From Streptococcus pseudopneumoniae (GTDB taxonomy: Bacteria; Bacillota; Bacilli; Lactobacillales; Streptococcaceae): 46,518 nucleotides of DNA. Positions 21,265 through 28,926 of the stretch are shown piece after piece. The notes under the pieces are model-generated. The model ran no database searches. It saw only the letters and a program-made list of their open reading frames with translations, and had not been told where the DNA came from. Positions within the stretch are counted from its first letter, which is position 1. The number at the start of each line of letters is the position of its first letter. The stretch is taken from positions 1 through 46,518 of the forward strand of contig NZ_JUUO01000120.1 in assembly GCF_001074975.1 (NCBI RefSeq), given 5' to 3'. The translations under genes were made by a program, and so were the position numbers.

Positions 21265-21267
21265 ATA

Positions 21268-21711
21268 TCACAGGTCCAAGCCATTGATTTTCAAGCGATT
21301 GTGATAGGCTAATTCTAGTAAATATGTATAGAGTGGAACAATATCCGTTTTCTTAGGGAATTCAAATTTATGAGCACTAAAATGCTCATTATGTGCTTTT
21401 AGAAAGACATTTTCTAAATAAGTAATAGTAATTTCACTATCATCTATGCCTGCTCCTGCAGTTTCCATTTCAACGTTAATAATGTTCATTAAAAAGATTG
21501 ATTTAATGGACATCTTACGACCAGTAGCACCTTGTTTATCTGTAAAGATAATACGGATATTTGTAAATATAATTGAGTCACGAATCAGTTTATATCCACT
21601 TTGGATTTCTTCATTTTCTAGTAGATATTGTCCATATTCTTTGATAAGAGTTTCTTTGTTTTGCTCGCTAAAGTTACCAGCGAGTCCTTGAATGAATTTA
21701 CCAAATGCCAT
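21268..21711 (-). CDS. Bacterial PH-domain protein
   Basis: 147 residues, mostly one bacterial pleckstrin-homology-like domain (bPH_1/DUF1696): GYKLIRDSIIFTNIRIIFTDKQGATGRKMSIKSIFLMNIINVEME. No signal peptide or membrane helix. Function unknown; members are soluble and oligomeric. It lies 14 bp after yigZ on the same strand and likely shares its transcript. Confidence 0.75.
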   Translation of the reverse strand: MAFGKFIQGLAGNFSEQNKETLIKEYGQYLLENEEIQSGYKLIRDSIIFTNIRIIFTDKQGATGRKMSIKSIFLMNIINVEMETAGAGIDDSEITITYLENVFLKAHNEHFSAHKFEFPKKTDIVPLYTYLLELAYHNRLKINGLDL

Positions 21712-21725
21712 ATTTTCTCCTTTGT

Positions 21726-22361
21726 TTACACTAAGTTTACAGGAACTTCAACTTCACGTAAACCTTGATCAGTTAAAGTGACTTTCCCATTAAAAAACTC
21801 TACCAGTGCGGCTTTAATATTTTCTTTTTCTTCTTTATCAACATAAATCATCGTATCGACTTGATCTGTAAAGTTTGTCTCAAGTTCCATGAGATCATGT
21901 TCTTTAAGGAAGTTACTGTATTCTTGGTACTGAGCGTAAGACATTTGAATAGCAATGCCAGCCTGTTCCTTTATTTCAATGATGCCAATTTCCTTGACAG
22001 CTAAGGCGACACTGCCGGCGTAAGCACGAATCAGTCCTCCAGCGCCTAGCTTAATGCCACCAAAGTAGCGTGTCACTACCACACAGACATTAGTGAGATT
22101 GTGATTTTCTAGCACCCCAAGCATGGGAACTCCAGCAGTACCACTGGGCTCACCATCATCACTTGTACGTTTGATTTCACTACGTTCTCCAATAATGAAG
22201 GCAGAGCAGTTATGCGTAGCTTTGTAGTGTTCTTTTTTGATGGCAGTAATGAAGTCACGAGCCTCTTCTTCGCTATAAACACGCTTGGCATGACAGATAA
22301 AGCGTGATTTTTTGATTTCTTCTTGGACTTGACCATCCTCTTTAATTGTTCTAAATTCCAT
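21726..22361 (-). CDS. yigZ: YigZ/IMPACT-family protein
   Basis: 211 residues. The N-terminal UPF0029/IMPACT domain contains the characteristic AHNCSAFIIGE-like and TSDDGEPSGTAGVPML segments and TRYFGGIKLGAGGLIRAY. A ferredoxin-like C-terminal domain follows. Divergent from comFA, with only 55 bp between them. Molecular role in bacteria uncertain. Confidence 0.88.
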   Translation of the reverse strand: MEFRTIKEDGQVQEEIKKSRFICHAKRVYSEEEARDFITAIKKEHYKATHNCSAFIIGERSEIKRTSDDGEPSGTAGVPMLGVLENHNLTNVCVVVTRYFGGIKLGAGGLIRAYAGSVALAVKEIGIIEIKEQAGIAIQMSYAQYQEYSNFLKEHDLMELETNFTDQVDTMIYVDKEEKENIKAALVEFFNGKVTLTDQGLREVEVPVNLV

Positions 22362-22401
22362 GATTTAATTGTACTAAAAAATTATCTAAAGTGCTAGTTT
22401 T

Positions 22402-22409
22402 TACGAATA
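22402..22409 (+). promoter_or_regulatory. ComX (SigX) combox of comFA
   Basis: TACGAATA, preceded by a T-rich tract, is the canonical late-competence combox. It ends only 7 bp before the comFA ATG, implying an almost leaderless mRNA. Confidence 0.9.
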
Positions 22410-22416
22410 AAGAAGT

Positions 22417-23715
22417 ATGAAAGTAAATCCAAATTATCTCGGTCGTTTGTTTACTGAGAATGAATTATCAGAAGAGGACCGTCAGTTAGCGGAGAAGCTT
22501 CCCGCAATGAGAAAGGAGAAGGGGAAGCTTTTCTGTCAGCGTTGTAATAGTACTATTCTAGAAGAATGGTATTTACCTATCGGTGCTTACTATTGTCGAG
22601 AGTGCTTGCTGATGAAGCGAGTCAGAAGTGATCAAGCTTTATACTATTTTCCGCAGGAGGATTTTCCGAAGCAAGATGTTCTCAAATGGAGCGGTCAATT
22701 AACTCCTTTTCAAGAGAAGGTGTCAGAGGGACTAATTCAAGCAGTAGAGAAGCAAGAGCCAACGTTAGTTCATGCGGTGACAGGAGCTGGAAAGACAGAG
22801 ATGATTTACCAAGTAGTGGCTAAAGTGATCAATGCGGGTGGTGCAGTATGTCTGGCTAGTCCTCGCATAGATGTTTGTTTAGAGCTGTACAAGCGCCTGC
22901 AAAATGATTTTTCTTGCGAGATAGCCCTCCTACATGGAGAATCAGAGCCGTATTTTCGAACTCCACTAGTTGTTGCGACGACTCATCAGTTATTGAAATT
23001 TTATCAAGCTTTTGATTTGCTGATAGTGGATGAAGTCGATGCCTTTCCCTATGTTGACAATCCCACGCTTTACCACGCTGTCAAGAATAGTGTAAAGGAG
23101 AATGGATTGAGAATCTTTTTAACAGCGACCTCTACCGATGAGTTAGATAGGAAGGTTCGTTTAGGAGAATTAAAACGATTGAGCTTACCAAGACGATTTC
23201 ATGGAAATCCTTTGATTATTCCAAAACCAGTTTGGTTGTCGGATTTTAATCGCTATTTAGATAAGAATCGTTTGTCACCAAAGTTAAAGTCTTATATTGA
23301 GACACAGAGAAAGACAGGTTATCCGTTACTCATTTTTGCTTCAGAAATTAAGAAAGGGGAGCAGTTAAAAGAAATCTTACAGGAGCAATTTCCAAATGAG
23401 AAAATTGGCTTTGTATCTTCTATCACAGAAAATCGATTAGAGCAGGTACAAGCTTTTCGAGATAGAGAACTGACAATACTTATCAGTACGACGATATTGG
23501 AGCGTGGAGTTACCTTCCCTTGTGTGGACGTTTTCGTAGTAGAGGCAAATCATCGCTTGTTTACCAAATCTAGCTTGATTCAGATTGGTGGACGAGTTGG
23601 ACGAAGCATGGATAGACCGACAGGAGATTTGCTTTTCTTCCATGATGGGTTAAATGCTTCAATAAAGAAGGCAATTAAGGAAATTCAGCAGATGAATAAG
23701 GAGGCGGGGCTATGA
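22417..23715 (+). CDS. comFA: Competence helicase ComFA
   Basis: 432-residue DEAD-type ATPase that helps pull transforming single-stranded DNA through the ComEC channel. A four-Cys zinc site (CQRC then CREC, about residues 40-68), Walker A VTGAGKTE, DEVD box (LLIVDEVDAFPY) and motif VI region IQIGGRVGRSMDRPTG are all present. The first codon is 7 bp from the combox. Overlaps comFC by 4 bp. Confidence 0.95.
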   Translation: MKVNPNYLGRLFTENELSEEDRQLAEKLPAMRKEKGKLFCQRCNSTILEEWYLPIGAYYCRECLLMKRVRSDQALYYFPQEDFPKQDVLKWSGQLTPFQEKVSEGLIQAVEKQEPTLVHAVTGAGKTEMIYQVVAKVINAGGAVCLASPRIDVCLELYKRLQNDFSCEIALLHGESEPYFRTPLVVATTHQLLKFYQAFDLLIVDEVDAFPYVDNPTLYHAVKNSVKENGLRIFLTATSTDELDRKVRLGELKRLSLPRRFHGNPLIIPKPVWLSDFNRYLDKNRLSPKLKSYIETQRKTGYPLLIFASEIKKGEQLKEILQEQFPNEKIGFVSSITENRLEQVQAFRDRELTILISTTILERGVTFPCVDVFVVEANHRLFTKSSLIQIGGRVGRSMDRPTGDLLFFHDGLNASIKKAIKEIQQMNKEAGL

Positions 23716-24374
23716 AGTGCTTGTTATGTGGGCAGACTATAAAGACTGTTTTAACTTTTAGTAATCTCTTACTGCTGAGGATTGATGACTCTTATCTTTG
23801 TTCAGACTGTGATTTTACTTTTGAAAGAATTGGAGAAGAACACTGTCCAAACTGTATGAAAATAGGTTTGTCAACAAAGTGTCAAGATTGTCAATTTTGG
23901 TGTAAAGAAGGAGTTGAAGTCAGTCATAGAGCGATTTTTACTTACAATCAAGCCATGAAGGACTTTTTCAGTCGATATAAGTTTGATGGAGACTTCCTTT
24001 TAAGAAAAATTTTTGCTTCATTTTTAAGTGAGGAGTTGAAAAAATACAAAGAGTATCAATTTGTTGTCATTCCCCTAAGTTCTGAAAGATTGCTTGATAG
24101 GGGATTTAACCAGGTTGAAGGCTTAGTAGATGCAGCAGGCTTTGCGTATCTGGATTTATTAGATAAGAGAGAAGAGCGAGCCAGTTCTTCTAAAAGTCGT
24201 TCAGAACGCTTGGGGACCGTACTTCCTTTCTTTATCAAAAGTGGAGTCACTATTCCTAAAAAAATCCTACTTATAGATGATATTTATACTACTGGAACAA
24301 CTATAAATCGTGTGAAGAAACTGTTGGAAGAAGCTGGTGCTGAGGATGTAAAAACATTTTCCCTTGTAAGATGA
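23712..24374 (+). CDS. comFC: Competence protein ComFC (phosphoribosyltransferase fold)
   Basis: 220 residues. N-terminal Cys pairs (CLLCG, CSDC, CPNC, CQDC) resemble a double zinc ribbon, then a PRTase-type domain with the PRPP loop LLIDDIYTTGTT near the C-terminus. Needed for DNA uptake with ComFA. Co-translated through a 4-bp overlap and driven by the upstream combox. Confidence 0.94.
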   Translation: MKCLLCGQTIKTVLTFSNLLLLRIDDSYLCSDCDFTFERIGEEHCPNCMKIGLSTKCQDCQFWCKEGVEVSHRAIFTYNQAMKDFFSRYKFDGDFLLRKIFASFLSEELKKYKEYQFVVIPLSSERLLDRGFNQVEGLVDAAGFAYLDLLDKREERASSSKSRSERLGTVLPFFIKSGVTIPKKILLIDDIYTTGTTINRVKKLLEEAGAEDVKTFSLVR

Positions 24375-24383
24375 GGAAAAAAT

Positions 24384-24412
24384 TTGCAAAAATAAAATGA
24401 AAGCGTTATAAT
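24384..24412 (+). promoter_or_regulatory. hpf promoter with overlapping cre-like site
   Basis: TTGCAA (24384-24389), 17-bp spacer, TATAAT (24407-24412). ATGAAAGCGTTATAA (24397-24411) overlaps the -10 and matches the cre consensus except for one base, suggesting repression by CcpA during rapid sugar use. Confidence 0.65.
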
Positions 24413-24453
24413 GAAATCAGAAAAACAAAAATGTTTAGAAAGAAGGTACTCAT

Positions 24454-25002
24454 ATGATTAAATATAGTATCCGTGGTGAAAACCTAGAAGTAACAGAAGC
24501 AATTCGTGATTATGTAGTTTCTAAACTCGAAAAGATCGAAAAGTATTTTCAAGCTGAACAAGAGTTAGATGCTCGAGTAAACTTGAAGGTGTATCGTGAA
24601 AAAACTGCTAAAGTGGAGGTGACGATTCCGCTTGGCTCAATTACTCTTCGTGCAGAAGACATTTCCCAAGATATGTACGGTTCTATTGATTTGGTGACAG
24701 ATAAGATTGAGCGTCAGATCCGTAAAAACAAAACAAAGATTGAGCGTAAAAATAGAAATAAAGTATCAACAAGTCAACTTTTTACAGATGCTTTAGTTGA
24801 AGAGTTAGATGTAGCTCAACCAAAAGTTGTTCGTTCAAAACAAATTGATTTGAAACCAATGGATTTGGAAGAAGCAATTCTTCAGATGGACTTGTTGGGA
24901 CATGACTTCTTCATCTATGTAGATGTTGAAGACGAAACAACAAATGTAATCTATCGTCGTGAGGATGGCGAAATTGGTTTGTTAGAAGTTAAAGAATCTT
25001 AA
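24454..25002 (+). CDS. hpf: Long-form ribosome hibernation-promoting factor
   Basis: 182 residues. The N-terminal S30AE/YfiA domain (residues 1-95, MIKYSIRGENLEVTEAIRDYVVSK...) binds the 30S decoding centre. The C-terminal dimerisation domain (about 125-182, PMDLEEAILQMDLLGHDFFIYVDVE) joins two 70S ribosomes into 100S particles. Stand-alone gene with its own promoter. It is the last shared-backbone gene before the accessory island. Confidence 0.95.
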   Translation: MIKYSIRGENLEVTEAIRDYVVSKLEKIEKYFQAEQELDARVNLKVYREKTAKVEVTIPLGSITLRAEDISQDMYGSIDLVTDKIERQIRKNKTKIERKNRNKVSTSQLFTDALVEELDVAQPKVVRSKQIDLKPMDLEEAILQMDLLGHDFFIYVDVEDETTNVIYRREDGEIGLLEVKES

Positions 25003-25021
25003 AATTGAAATGACTAATAAG

Positions 25022-25051
25022 AGTGGTTTACTGATTTGTGAACCACTTTTT
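25022..25051 (+). terminator. hpf terminator
   Basis: AGTGGTT (25022-25028) / AACCACT (25041-25047) followed by TTTT. Confidence 0.8.
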
Positions 25052-25083
25052 CTTGTGCCTAAGCTTTTTTTCTTGTGCCTAAG
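25047..25083 (+). repeat. Tandem duplication at the island border
   Basis: TTTTTCTTGTGCCTAAG occurs twice, at 25047-25063 and 25067-25083. It lies directly after the hpf terminator where the accessory island begins, so it may be slippage or a junction scar. Confidence 0.7.
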
Positions 25084-25130
25084 TAAGTAGAAAAATGAGG
25101 AAATCCTTGATAAACAGTCAGAATCAGCCT

Positions 25131-25149
25131 CTATAATCTGAACTTATAG
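25131..25149 (+). promoter_or_regulatory. LysR-type operator A (CTAT-N11-ATAG)
   Basis: CTATAATCTGAACTTATAG contains the T-N11-A signature of LysR regulators. It differs from operator B at 28776 in only two positions, and its end lies 20 bp before the -35, as at B. Centre near -66 from the predicted start, the usual activator position. Confidence 0.7.
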
Positions 25150-25169
25150 GGGCGTTTATATTTATTAAG

Positions 25170-25199
25170 TAGACAAAATAATACCCTAAGGGATATAAT
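25170..25199 (+). promoter_or_regulatory. Promoter of the acyl-CoA dehydrogenase-hbd-thiolase operon
   Basis: TAGACA (25170-25175), 18-bp spacer, TATAAT (25194-25199). The flanking ATTAAGTAGAC is shared with the enoyl-CoA hydratase promoter at 28815. Confidence 0.65.
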
Positions 25200-25228
25200 G
25201 GTGTTGTCAACAAATAGCGAATACAAAA

Positions 25229-25243
25229 ATGTAAGCGCTCTTA
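25229..25243 (+). promoter_or_regulatory. cre-like site in the leader of the first island operon
   Basis: ATGTAAGCGCTCTTA fits the cre consensus with one mismatch. It lies about 25 nt after the predicted transcription start, a roadblock position. The ATGTAAG core recurs at 28848. Confidence 0.5.
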
Positions 25244-25271
25244 TCTTATAATAAATGAAGGAGTCATAACT

Positions 25272-26480
25272 ATGGCAACAAAAGAAGAAATTTTACGCGA
25301 ACTATATCCTGAAGACCTTTTTCACTATGCGGATGGTCTAACTTTGGGAGAAGCAGAGGTTTTACAAGAAACTCGTCGTTTGATTGAAAAACACCTTCGT
25401 CCTGTAATTAATGAATATTGGGAAGAACCTGATTTCCCATTCGAACAATTTTACGCAGTAGCTAAAGGCGCACAAATCATGAACAACCCTAAATTGTTCG
25501 AAGGAAGAGAAGGAAGCTACAAACCATCAGAACTTTACCTCGCATTCTTGTACCTTGAATTAGGTCGTTTCGATGCTTCTATGGCAACATTCTTCACAGT
25601 TCACGGTGGACTTTGCTACAACACAATCTTGCTTGGTGGTGATGAGCGTCAACAAAAAGAATTCCTTCCTAAATTGGCTGCATTTGACTGGCAAGGATGT
25701 TTCGCTTTGACTGAGCCTTTGTCAGGATCAGACATCGCTGGTGGTCTTGCTACAACAGCTGAGCGCGTTGGAGACAAATGGATCTTGAATGGAGAAAAAC
25801 GTTGGATCGGTGGATCAGATACAGCTGATGTTGTTCCAGTATTCGCTCGCGACGTTGAAGATGGACGCGTGAAATGTTTCATCGTTCGTAAAGGTGCTCC
25901 AGGATACCACGCTGAGCCAATCCCTCACAAAGTTGCTCTTCGTTGCGTACGTAATGGTCACATTACTATGAAGAACGTTGAAGTTCCAGATTCAGACCGT
26001 TTGGTAAACATCAACGGATTTGGCGATGTAGCTCGTATCTTGACATTCACTCGTGCTGACGTTGCTCACATTGCAACTGCTATTACTTGTGGATCATTCG
26101 TGGCAGCTCTTAATTACGCTAAGAAACGTCAACAATTCAAACGTCCAATCGCTTCATTCCAGATTGTTCAAGAAAAATTGGCTAGAATGCAAGCTAATGC
26201 AGTAGCAGCACTTTCTTACTCAGCTCGTATCGCAGAAATGCAAGAAGCCGGTAACGAATTGATGCTTAACTCTGCACTTGGTAAAATGCATAACTCATTG
26301 GTAATGCGTGAAACAGTTGCCCTTGCACGTGAAACATGTGGTGGTGACGGTATCACTCTTGAAACTGACGTAGCTCGCTTCTTTGCAGATGCTGAAGCAA
26401 TCTACACTTATGAAGGTTCTCACGAAGTGAACGCATTGATCGTTGGTCGTGAACTTACTGGTATCGGTGCCTTTGTTTAA
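25272..26480 (+). CDS. Acyl-CoA dehydrogenase / short-chain acyl-CoA oxidase-like flavoenzyme
   Basis: 402-residue FAD enzyme of the acyl-CoA dehydrogenase superfamily. The flavin/substrate motif CFALTEPLSGSD is at about residues 141-152, and LNGEKRWIGG follows. The catalytic base region near the C-terminus reads YTYEGSHEVNALIVGRELTGIGAF. The latter, together with KRWIG and the PHKVALRCVRNG segment, resembles the glutaryl-CoA dehydrogenase / plant ACX4 short-chain oxidase branch more than classical butyryl-CoA dehydrogenase (judged from memory). Expected to convert a short acyl-CoA to the 2-enoyl-CoA. No electron-transfer flavoprotein genes are nearby. Codon use is as biased as in rpsB. GGAG precedes the ATG; first gene of a LysR-boxed operon. 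Confidence 0.85.
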   Translation: MATKEEILRELYPEDLFHYADGLTLGEAEVLQETRRLIEKHLRPVINEYWEEPDFPFEQFYAVAKGAQIMNNPKLFEGREGSYKPSELYLAFLYLELGRFDASMATFFTVHGGLCYNTILLGGDERQQKEFLPKLAAFDWQGCFALTEPLSGSDIAGGLATTAERVGDKWILNGEKRWIGGSDTADVVPVFARDVEDGRVKCFIVRKGAPGYHAEPIPHKVALRCVRNGHITMKNVEVPDSDRLVNINGFGDVARILTFTRADVAHIATAITCGSFVAALNYAKKRQQFKRPIASFQIVQEKLARMQANAVAALSYSARIAEMQEAGNELMLNSALGKMHNSLVMRETVALARETCGGDGITLETDVARFFADAEAIYTYEGSHEVNALIVGRELTGIGAFV

Positions 26481-26487
26481 TGTCAGA

Positions 26488-26520
26488 AGGGCGATTGAAG
26501 GATTTCTGTTCAATCGTCCT
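26488..26520 (+). terminator. Intercistronic hairpin between the acyl-CoA dehydrogenase gene and hbd
   Basis: AGGGCGATTGAA (26488-26499) pairs over 12 bp (one G-U) with TTCAATCGTCCT (26509-26520). The U-run is weak, so it may attenuate or protect the upstream message rather than end it. It would give more of the first enzyme than of hbd and thiolase. Confidence 0.6.
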
Positions 26521-26563
26521 TGTTTCATGCACTGGATTTTTGTAAAATAAGAAGGAGAAAATA

Positions 26564-27409
26564 ATGATATCTAAGGTGATGATTATTGGTTCTGGTCAAA
26601 TGGGAAGCGGAATTGCTCAAGTATTTGCTCAGGCCGGTTTTACAGTTTACTTAAACGATATTAAAGAAGAATTTGTTCAAAGAGGTTTGAACAATATCAC
26701 AAAACAATTGGAACGTTCCGTTGAAAAAGGACGGATGTCAGAAGAAGAAAAAGCGAAAATCTTGGGTAACTTGATTCCTTCAACTTCTTACGAAGATGCT
26801 AAACACGTTCAATTGGTTATTGAAGCAGCTACAGAGAACAGAGATATCAAACTCAGCATCTTTAAACAATTGGATGAAATCACTGCTCCTGAAACAATTT
26901 TGGCTTCAAATACTTCATCTCTTTCAATCACTGATATTGCTGCGGCTACAGTTCATCAAGAACGTGTAATTGGTATGCACTTCTTCAACCCAGCACCAGT
27001 TATGAAATTGGTTGAAGTTATTCGTGCTCTTCAAACTTCAGATGAAGTTGTAAAAGCAGTTCGTGAATTGACAGAAAAAATTGGTAAAACTGCGGTTGAC
27101 GTTAAAGATTCTTATGGATTTGTTGTTAACCGTGTGTTGATCCCAATGATCAATGAAGCTATCTTTATCCTTGGTGAAGGTGTTGCTTCTGCAGAAGAAA
27201 TTGATGAAGCTATGAAATTGGGTGCAAACCATCCAATTGGCCCATTGGCACTTGCTGACTTGATCGGATTGGATGTATGTTTGGCAATCATAGGAGTATT
27301 GAATAACGGCTTCGGTGATCCTAAATACCGTCCAGCACCACTATTGAAGAAAATGGTTGAAGCAGGAAAATTGGGACGGAAGACAAAAGAAGGCTTCTTT
27401 ACTTACTAG
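26564..27409 (+). CDS. hbd: 3-hydroxybutyryl-CoA dehydrogenase
   Basis: 281-residue NAD(P)-dependent enzyme interconverting 3-hydroxybutyryl-CoA and acetoacetyl-CoA. Rossmann motif [10 protein letters not shown] is at residues 9-18. The catalytic His lies in [17 protein letters not shown], and [17 protein letters not shown] belongs to the C-terminal helical domain. It lacks a fused hydratase, so it is the short bacterial form. Strong codon bias, AAGGAG ribosome site. 18 bp before the thiolase start. Confidence 0.93.
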   Translation: MISKVMIIGSGQMGSGIAQVFAQAGFTVYLNDIKEEFVQRGLNNITKQLERSVEKGRMSEEEKAKILGNLIPSTSYEDAKHVQLVIEAATENRDIKLSIFKQLDEITAPETILASNTSSLSITDIAAATVHQERVIGMHFFNPAPVMKLVEVIRALQTSDEVVKAVRELTEKIGKTAVDVKDSYGFVVNRVLIPMINEAIFILGEGVASAEEIDEAMKLGANHPIGPLALADLIGLDVCLAIIGVLNNGFGDPKYRPAPLLKKMVEAGKLGRKTKEGFFTY

Positions 27410-27427
27410 ACACTGATGGAGGTAGTC

Positions 27428-28606
27428 ATGAAAGACGTAGTTATTGTTTCGGCAGTGCGAACACCTTTAGGTTCCTTTGGCGGGAGCTTGAAGAATGTTT
27501 CTGCTGTTGATTTGGGATCTTTGGTAATTAAGAGTGCTTTGGAAAAAGCGAATATTAAACCAGAGCAGGTAGATGAAGTGATTATGGGGAATGTCCTAGG
27601 CGCAGGTTTAGGCCAAAACGTGGCTCGCCAAATGAGTATTCATGCTGGGCTTCCTGAGTTTACACCAGCCTTTACCATTAATAAGGTTTGTGGTTCCGGT
27701 TTGAAGGCAGTGCAGTTAGCTGCTCAAGCGATTCAGTGCGGAGATGCAGATATTGTCGTGGCTGGTGGTGCAGAAAACATGAGCCAGGCTCCATATGTTT
27801 TGCCAAGCTTCCGTTGGGGTGGTCGTATGGGAGATTCGAAAGTGGTAGATACCATGATTAAGGACGGTTTGTCTGATGCCTTTAACGAATACCATATGGG
27901 GATTACAGCTGAGAATGTGGCAGAAGAATATGGTATTAGCCGGGATGATCAAGATGCGCTTGCTTTGGAATCACAAAAACGAGCAGTGGCGGCTATAGAA
28001 TCTGGACGCTTTAAGGAGGAGATTGTTCCGGTGGTCATTCCTCAACGTAAAGGCGATCCTATCGTCTTTGATACAGATGAATTTCCTAGAAAAGATGCTA
28101 GCTTGGAGAGTCTGTCTAAGCTACGTCCTGTTTTCAAAAAAGACGGTTCTGTTACGGCGGGGAATGCCTCAGGTATTAATGACGGAGCGGCGGCTGTCTT
28201 GGTCATGAGTGCTGAAAAAGCTGAAGAATTGAGACTTCCAGTCATTGCTCGCATTCGTTCGTATGCAAGTGCAGGTTTGGATCCTAAGATTATGGGATGT
28301 GGACCGATTTATGCGACTCGCAAAGCTCTTGAAAAAGGCAATTTGACAGTTGATGATCTCGATTTGATCGAGTCAAATGAAGCCTTTGCTGCTCAGGCTT
28401 GTGCGGTTGGGAAAACACTTGGCTTTAATACAGATATTGTCAATGTCAATGGTGGCGCGATTGCTCTTGGTCACCCAATTGGGGCTTCAGGTTGCCGTAT
28501 CCTAGTAACTCTGGTACATGAGATGATGAAACGTGATGCTAAAACTGGTTTAGCAACTCTCTGTATCGGAGGAGGAATGGGAACAGCTCTCATCGTTGAA
28601 CGTTAG
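27428..28606 (+). CDS. thlA: Acetyl-CoA acetyltransferase (thiolase)
   Basis: 392-residue thiolase that condenses two acetyl-CoA to acetoacetyl-CoA or cleaves it. The nucleophilic Cys lies in [12 protein letters not shown] (about residue 88), and the His/Cys pair in [14 protein letters not shown] and [14 protein letters not shown]. Start: an in-frame ATG at 27416 precedes the GGAGG box, while the ATG at 27428 follows it, so I chose 27428 ([13 protein letters not shown]). Codon use is less biased than in the two upstream genes. A decayed paralogue of its last third lies at 36080-36460. Confidence 0.94.
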   Translation: MKDVVIVSAVRTPLGSFGGSLKNVSAVDLGSLVIKSALEKANIKPEQVDEVIMGNVLGAGLGQNVARQMSIHAGLPEFTPAFTINKVCGSGLKAVQLAAQAIQCGDADIVVAGGAENMSQAPYVLPSFRWGGRMGDSKVVDTMIKDGLSDAFNEYHMGITAENVAEEYGISRDDQDALALESQKRAVAAIESGRFKEEIVPVVIPQRKGDPIVFDTDEFPRKDASLESLSKLRPVFKKDGSVTAGNASGINDGAAAVLVMSAEKAEELRLPVIARIRSYASAGLDPKIMGCGPIYATRKALEKGNLTVDDLDLIESNEAFAAQACAVGKTLGFNTDIVNVNGGAIALGHPIGASGCRILVTLVHEMMKRDAKTGLATLCIGGGMGTALIVER

Positions 28607-28686
28607 TTATTAGAAAACTGAACGTCATTTCCTCTTTTTCAATATTATGATTACAAAATGAGATTTTGATCCGATCTCATAATGAT

Positions 28687-28740
28687 ATACCTTATCAAGT
28701 GTCTTTCTCTAAAAGGACTTGATAAGGTATTTTTATTTTT
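28687..28740 (+). terminator. Terminator of the first island operon
   Basis: Fourteen-bp perfect stem ATACCTTATCAAGT (28687-28700) / ACTTGATAAGGTAT (28717-28730) followed by TTTTATTTTT. The 320-bp gap between thiolase and hydratase genes otherwise holds only the promoter elements listed next. Confidence 0.9.
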
Positions 28741-28775
28741 CCTAAGACTTTAAGGATAGATTGGACGACTATATA

Positions 28776-28794
28776 CTATAAGTTGAACTTATAG
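28776..28794 (+). promoter_or_regulatory. LysR-type operator B (CTAT-N11-ATAG)
   Basis: CTATAAGTTGAACTTATAG is a perfect 9-1-9 palindrome containing T-N11-A. It ends 20 bp before the -35, the same spacing as at operator A. Centre near -65. Confidence 0.75.
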
Positions 28795-28814
28795 AACTAT
28801 AAATAAAGATTAAG

Positions 28815-28843
28815 TAGACGGATGGAGAAAAAAGGGTTATGAT
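28815..28843 (+). promoter_or_regulatory. Promoter of the hydratase / CoA-transferase operon
   Basis: TAGACG (28815-28820), 17-bp spacer, TATGAT (28838-28843). Flanked by the same ATTAAGTAGAC as the promoter at 25170. Confidence 0.65.
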
Positions 28844-28844
28844 A

Positions 28845-28866
28845 AAAATGTAAGCTCTTACATTTT
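28845..28866 (+). promoter_or_regulatory. Perfect palindrome over the transcription start (cre-like operator)
   Basis: Arms AAAATGTAAG (28845-28854) and CTTACATTTT (28857-28866) around CT. It lies where the start site is predicted, so a bound protein would block initiation. The ATGTAAG half matches the cre-like site at 25229, but the central CG of cre is lacking, so a different repressor is possible. Confidence 0.6.
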
Positions 28867-28926
28867 GTGTAGGTATTTGTTGACGCTGTACTCTGTACTC
28901 AAAATAAATCAAGTAGGAGCAGAACA

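Noticed and set aside
25247..25252. Second TATAAT just before the acyl-CoA dehydrogenase gene
   Set aside because: No -35 at suitable distance (TTGTCA at 25204 is 37 bp away), and the ATG would be only about 12 bp after the start. The promoter at 25170-25199 is shared in design with the second operon and is preferred.
28607..28926. Possible small gene in the 320-bp gap after thiolase
   Set aside because: No open frame with a ribosome site; the gap is filled by a terminator, LysR box, promoter and palindrome.
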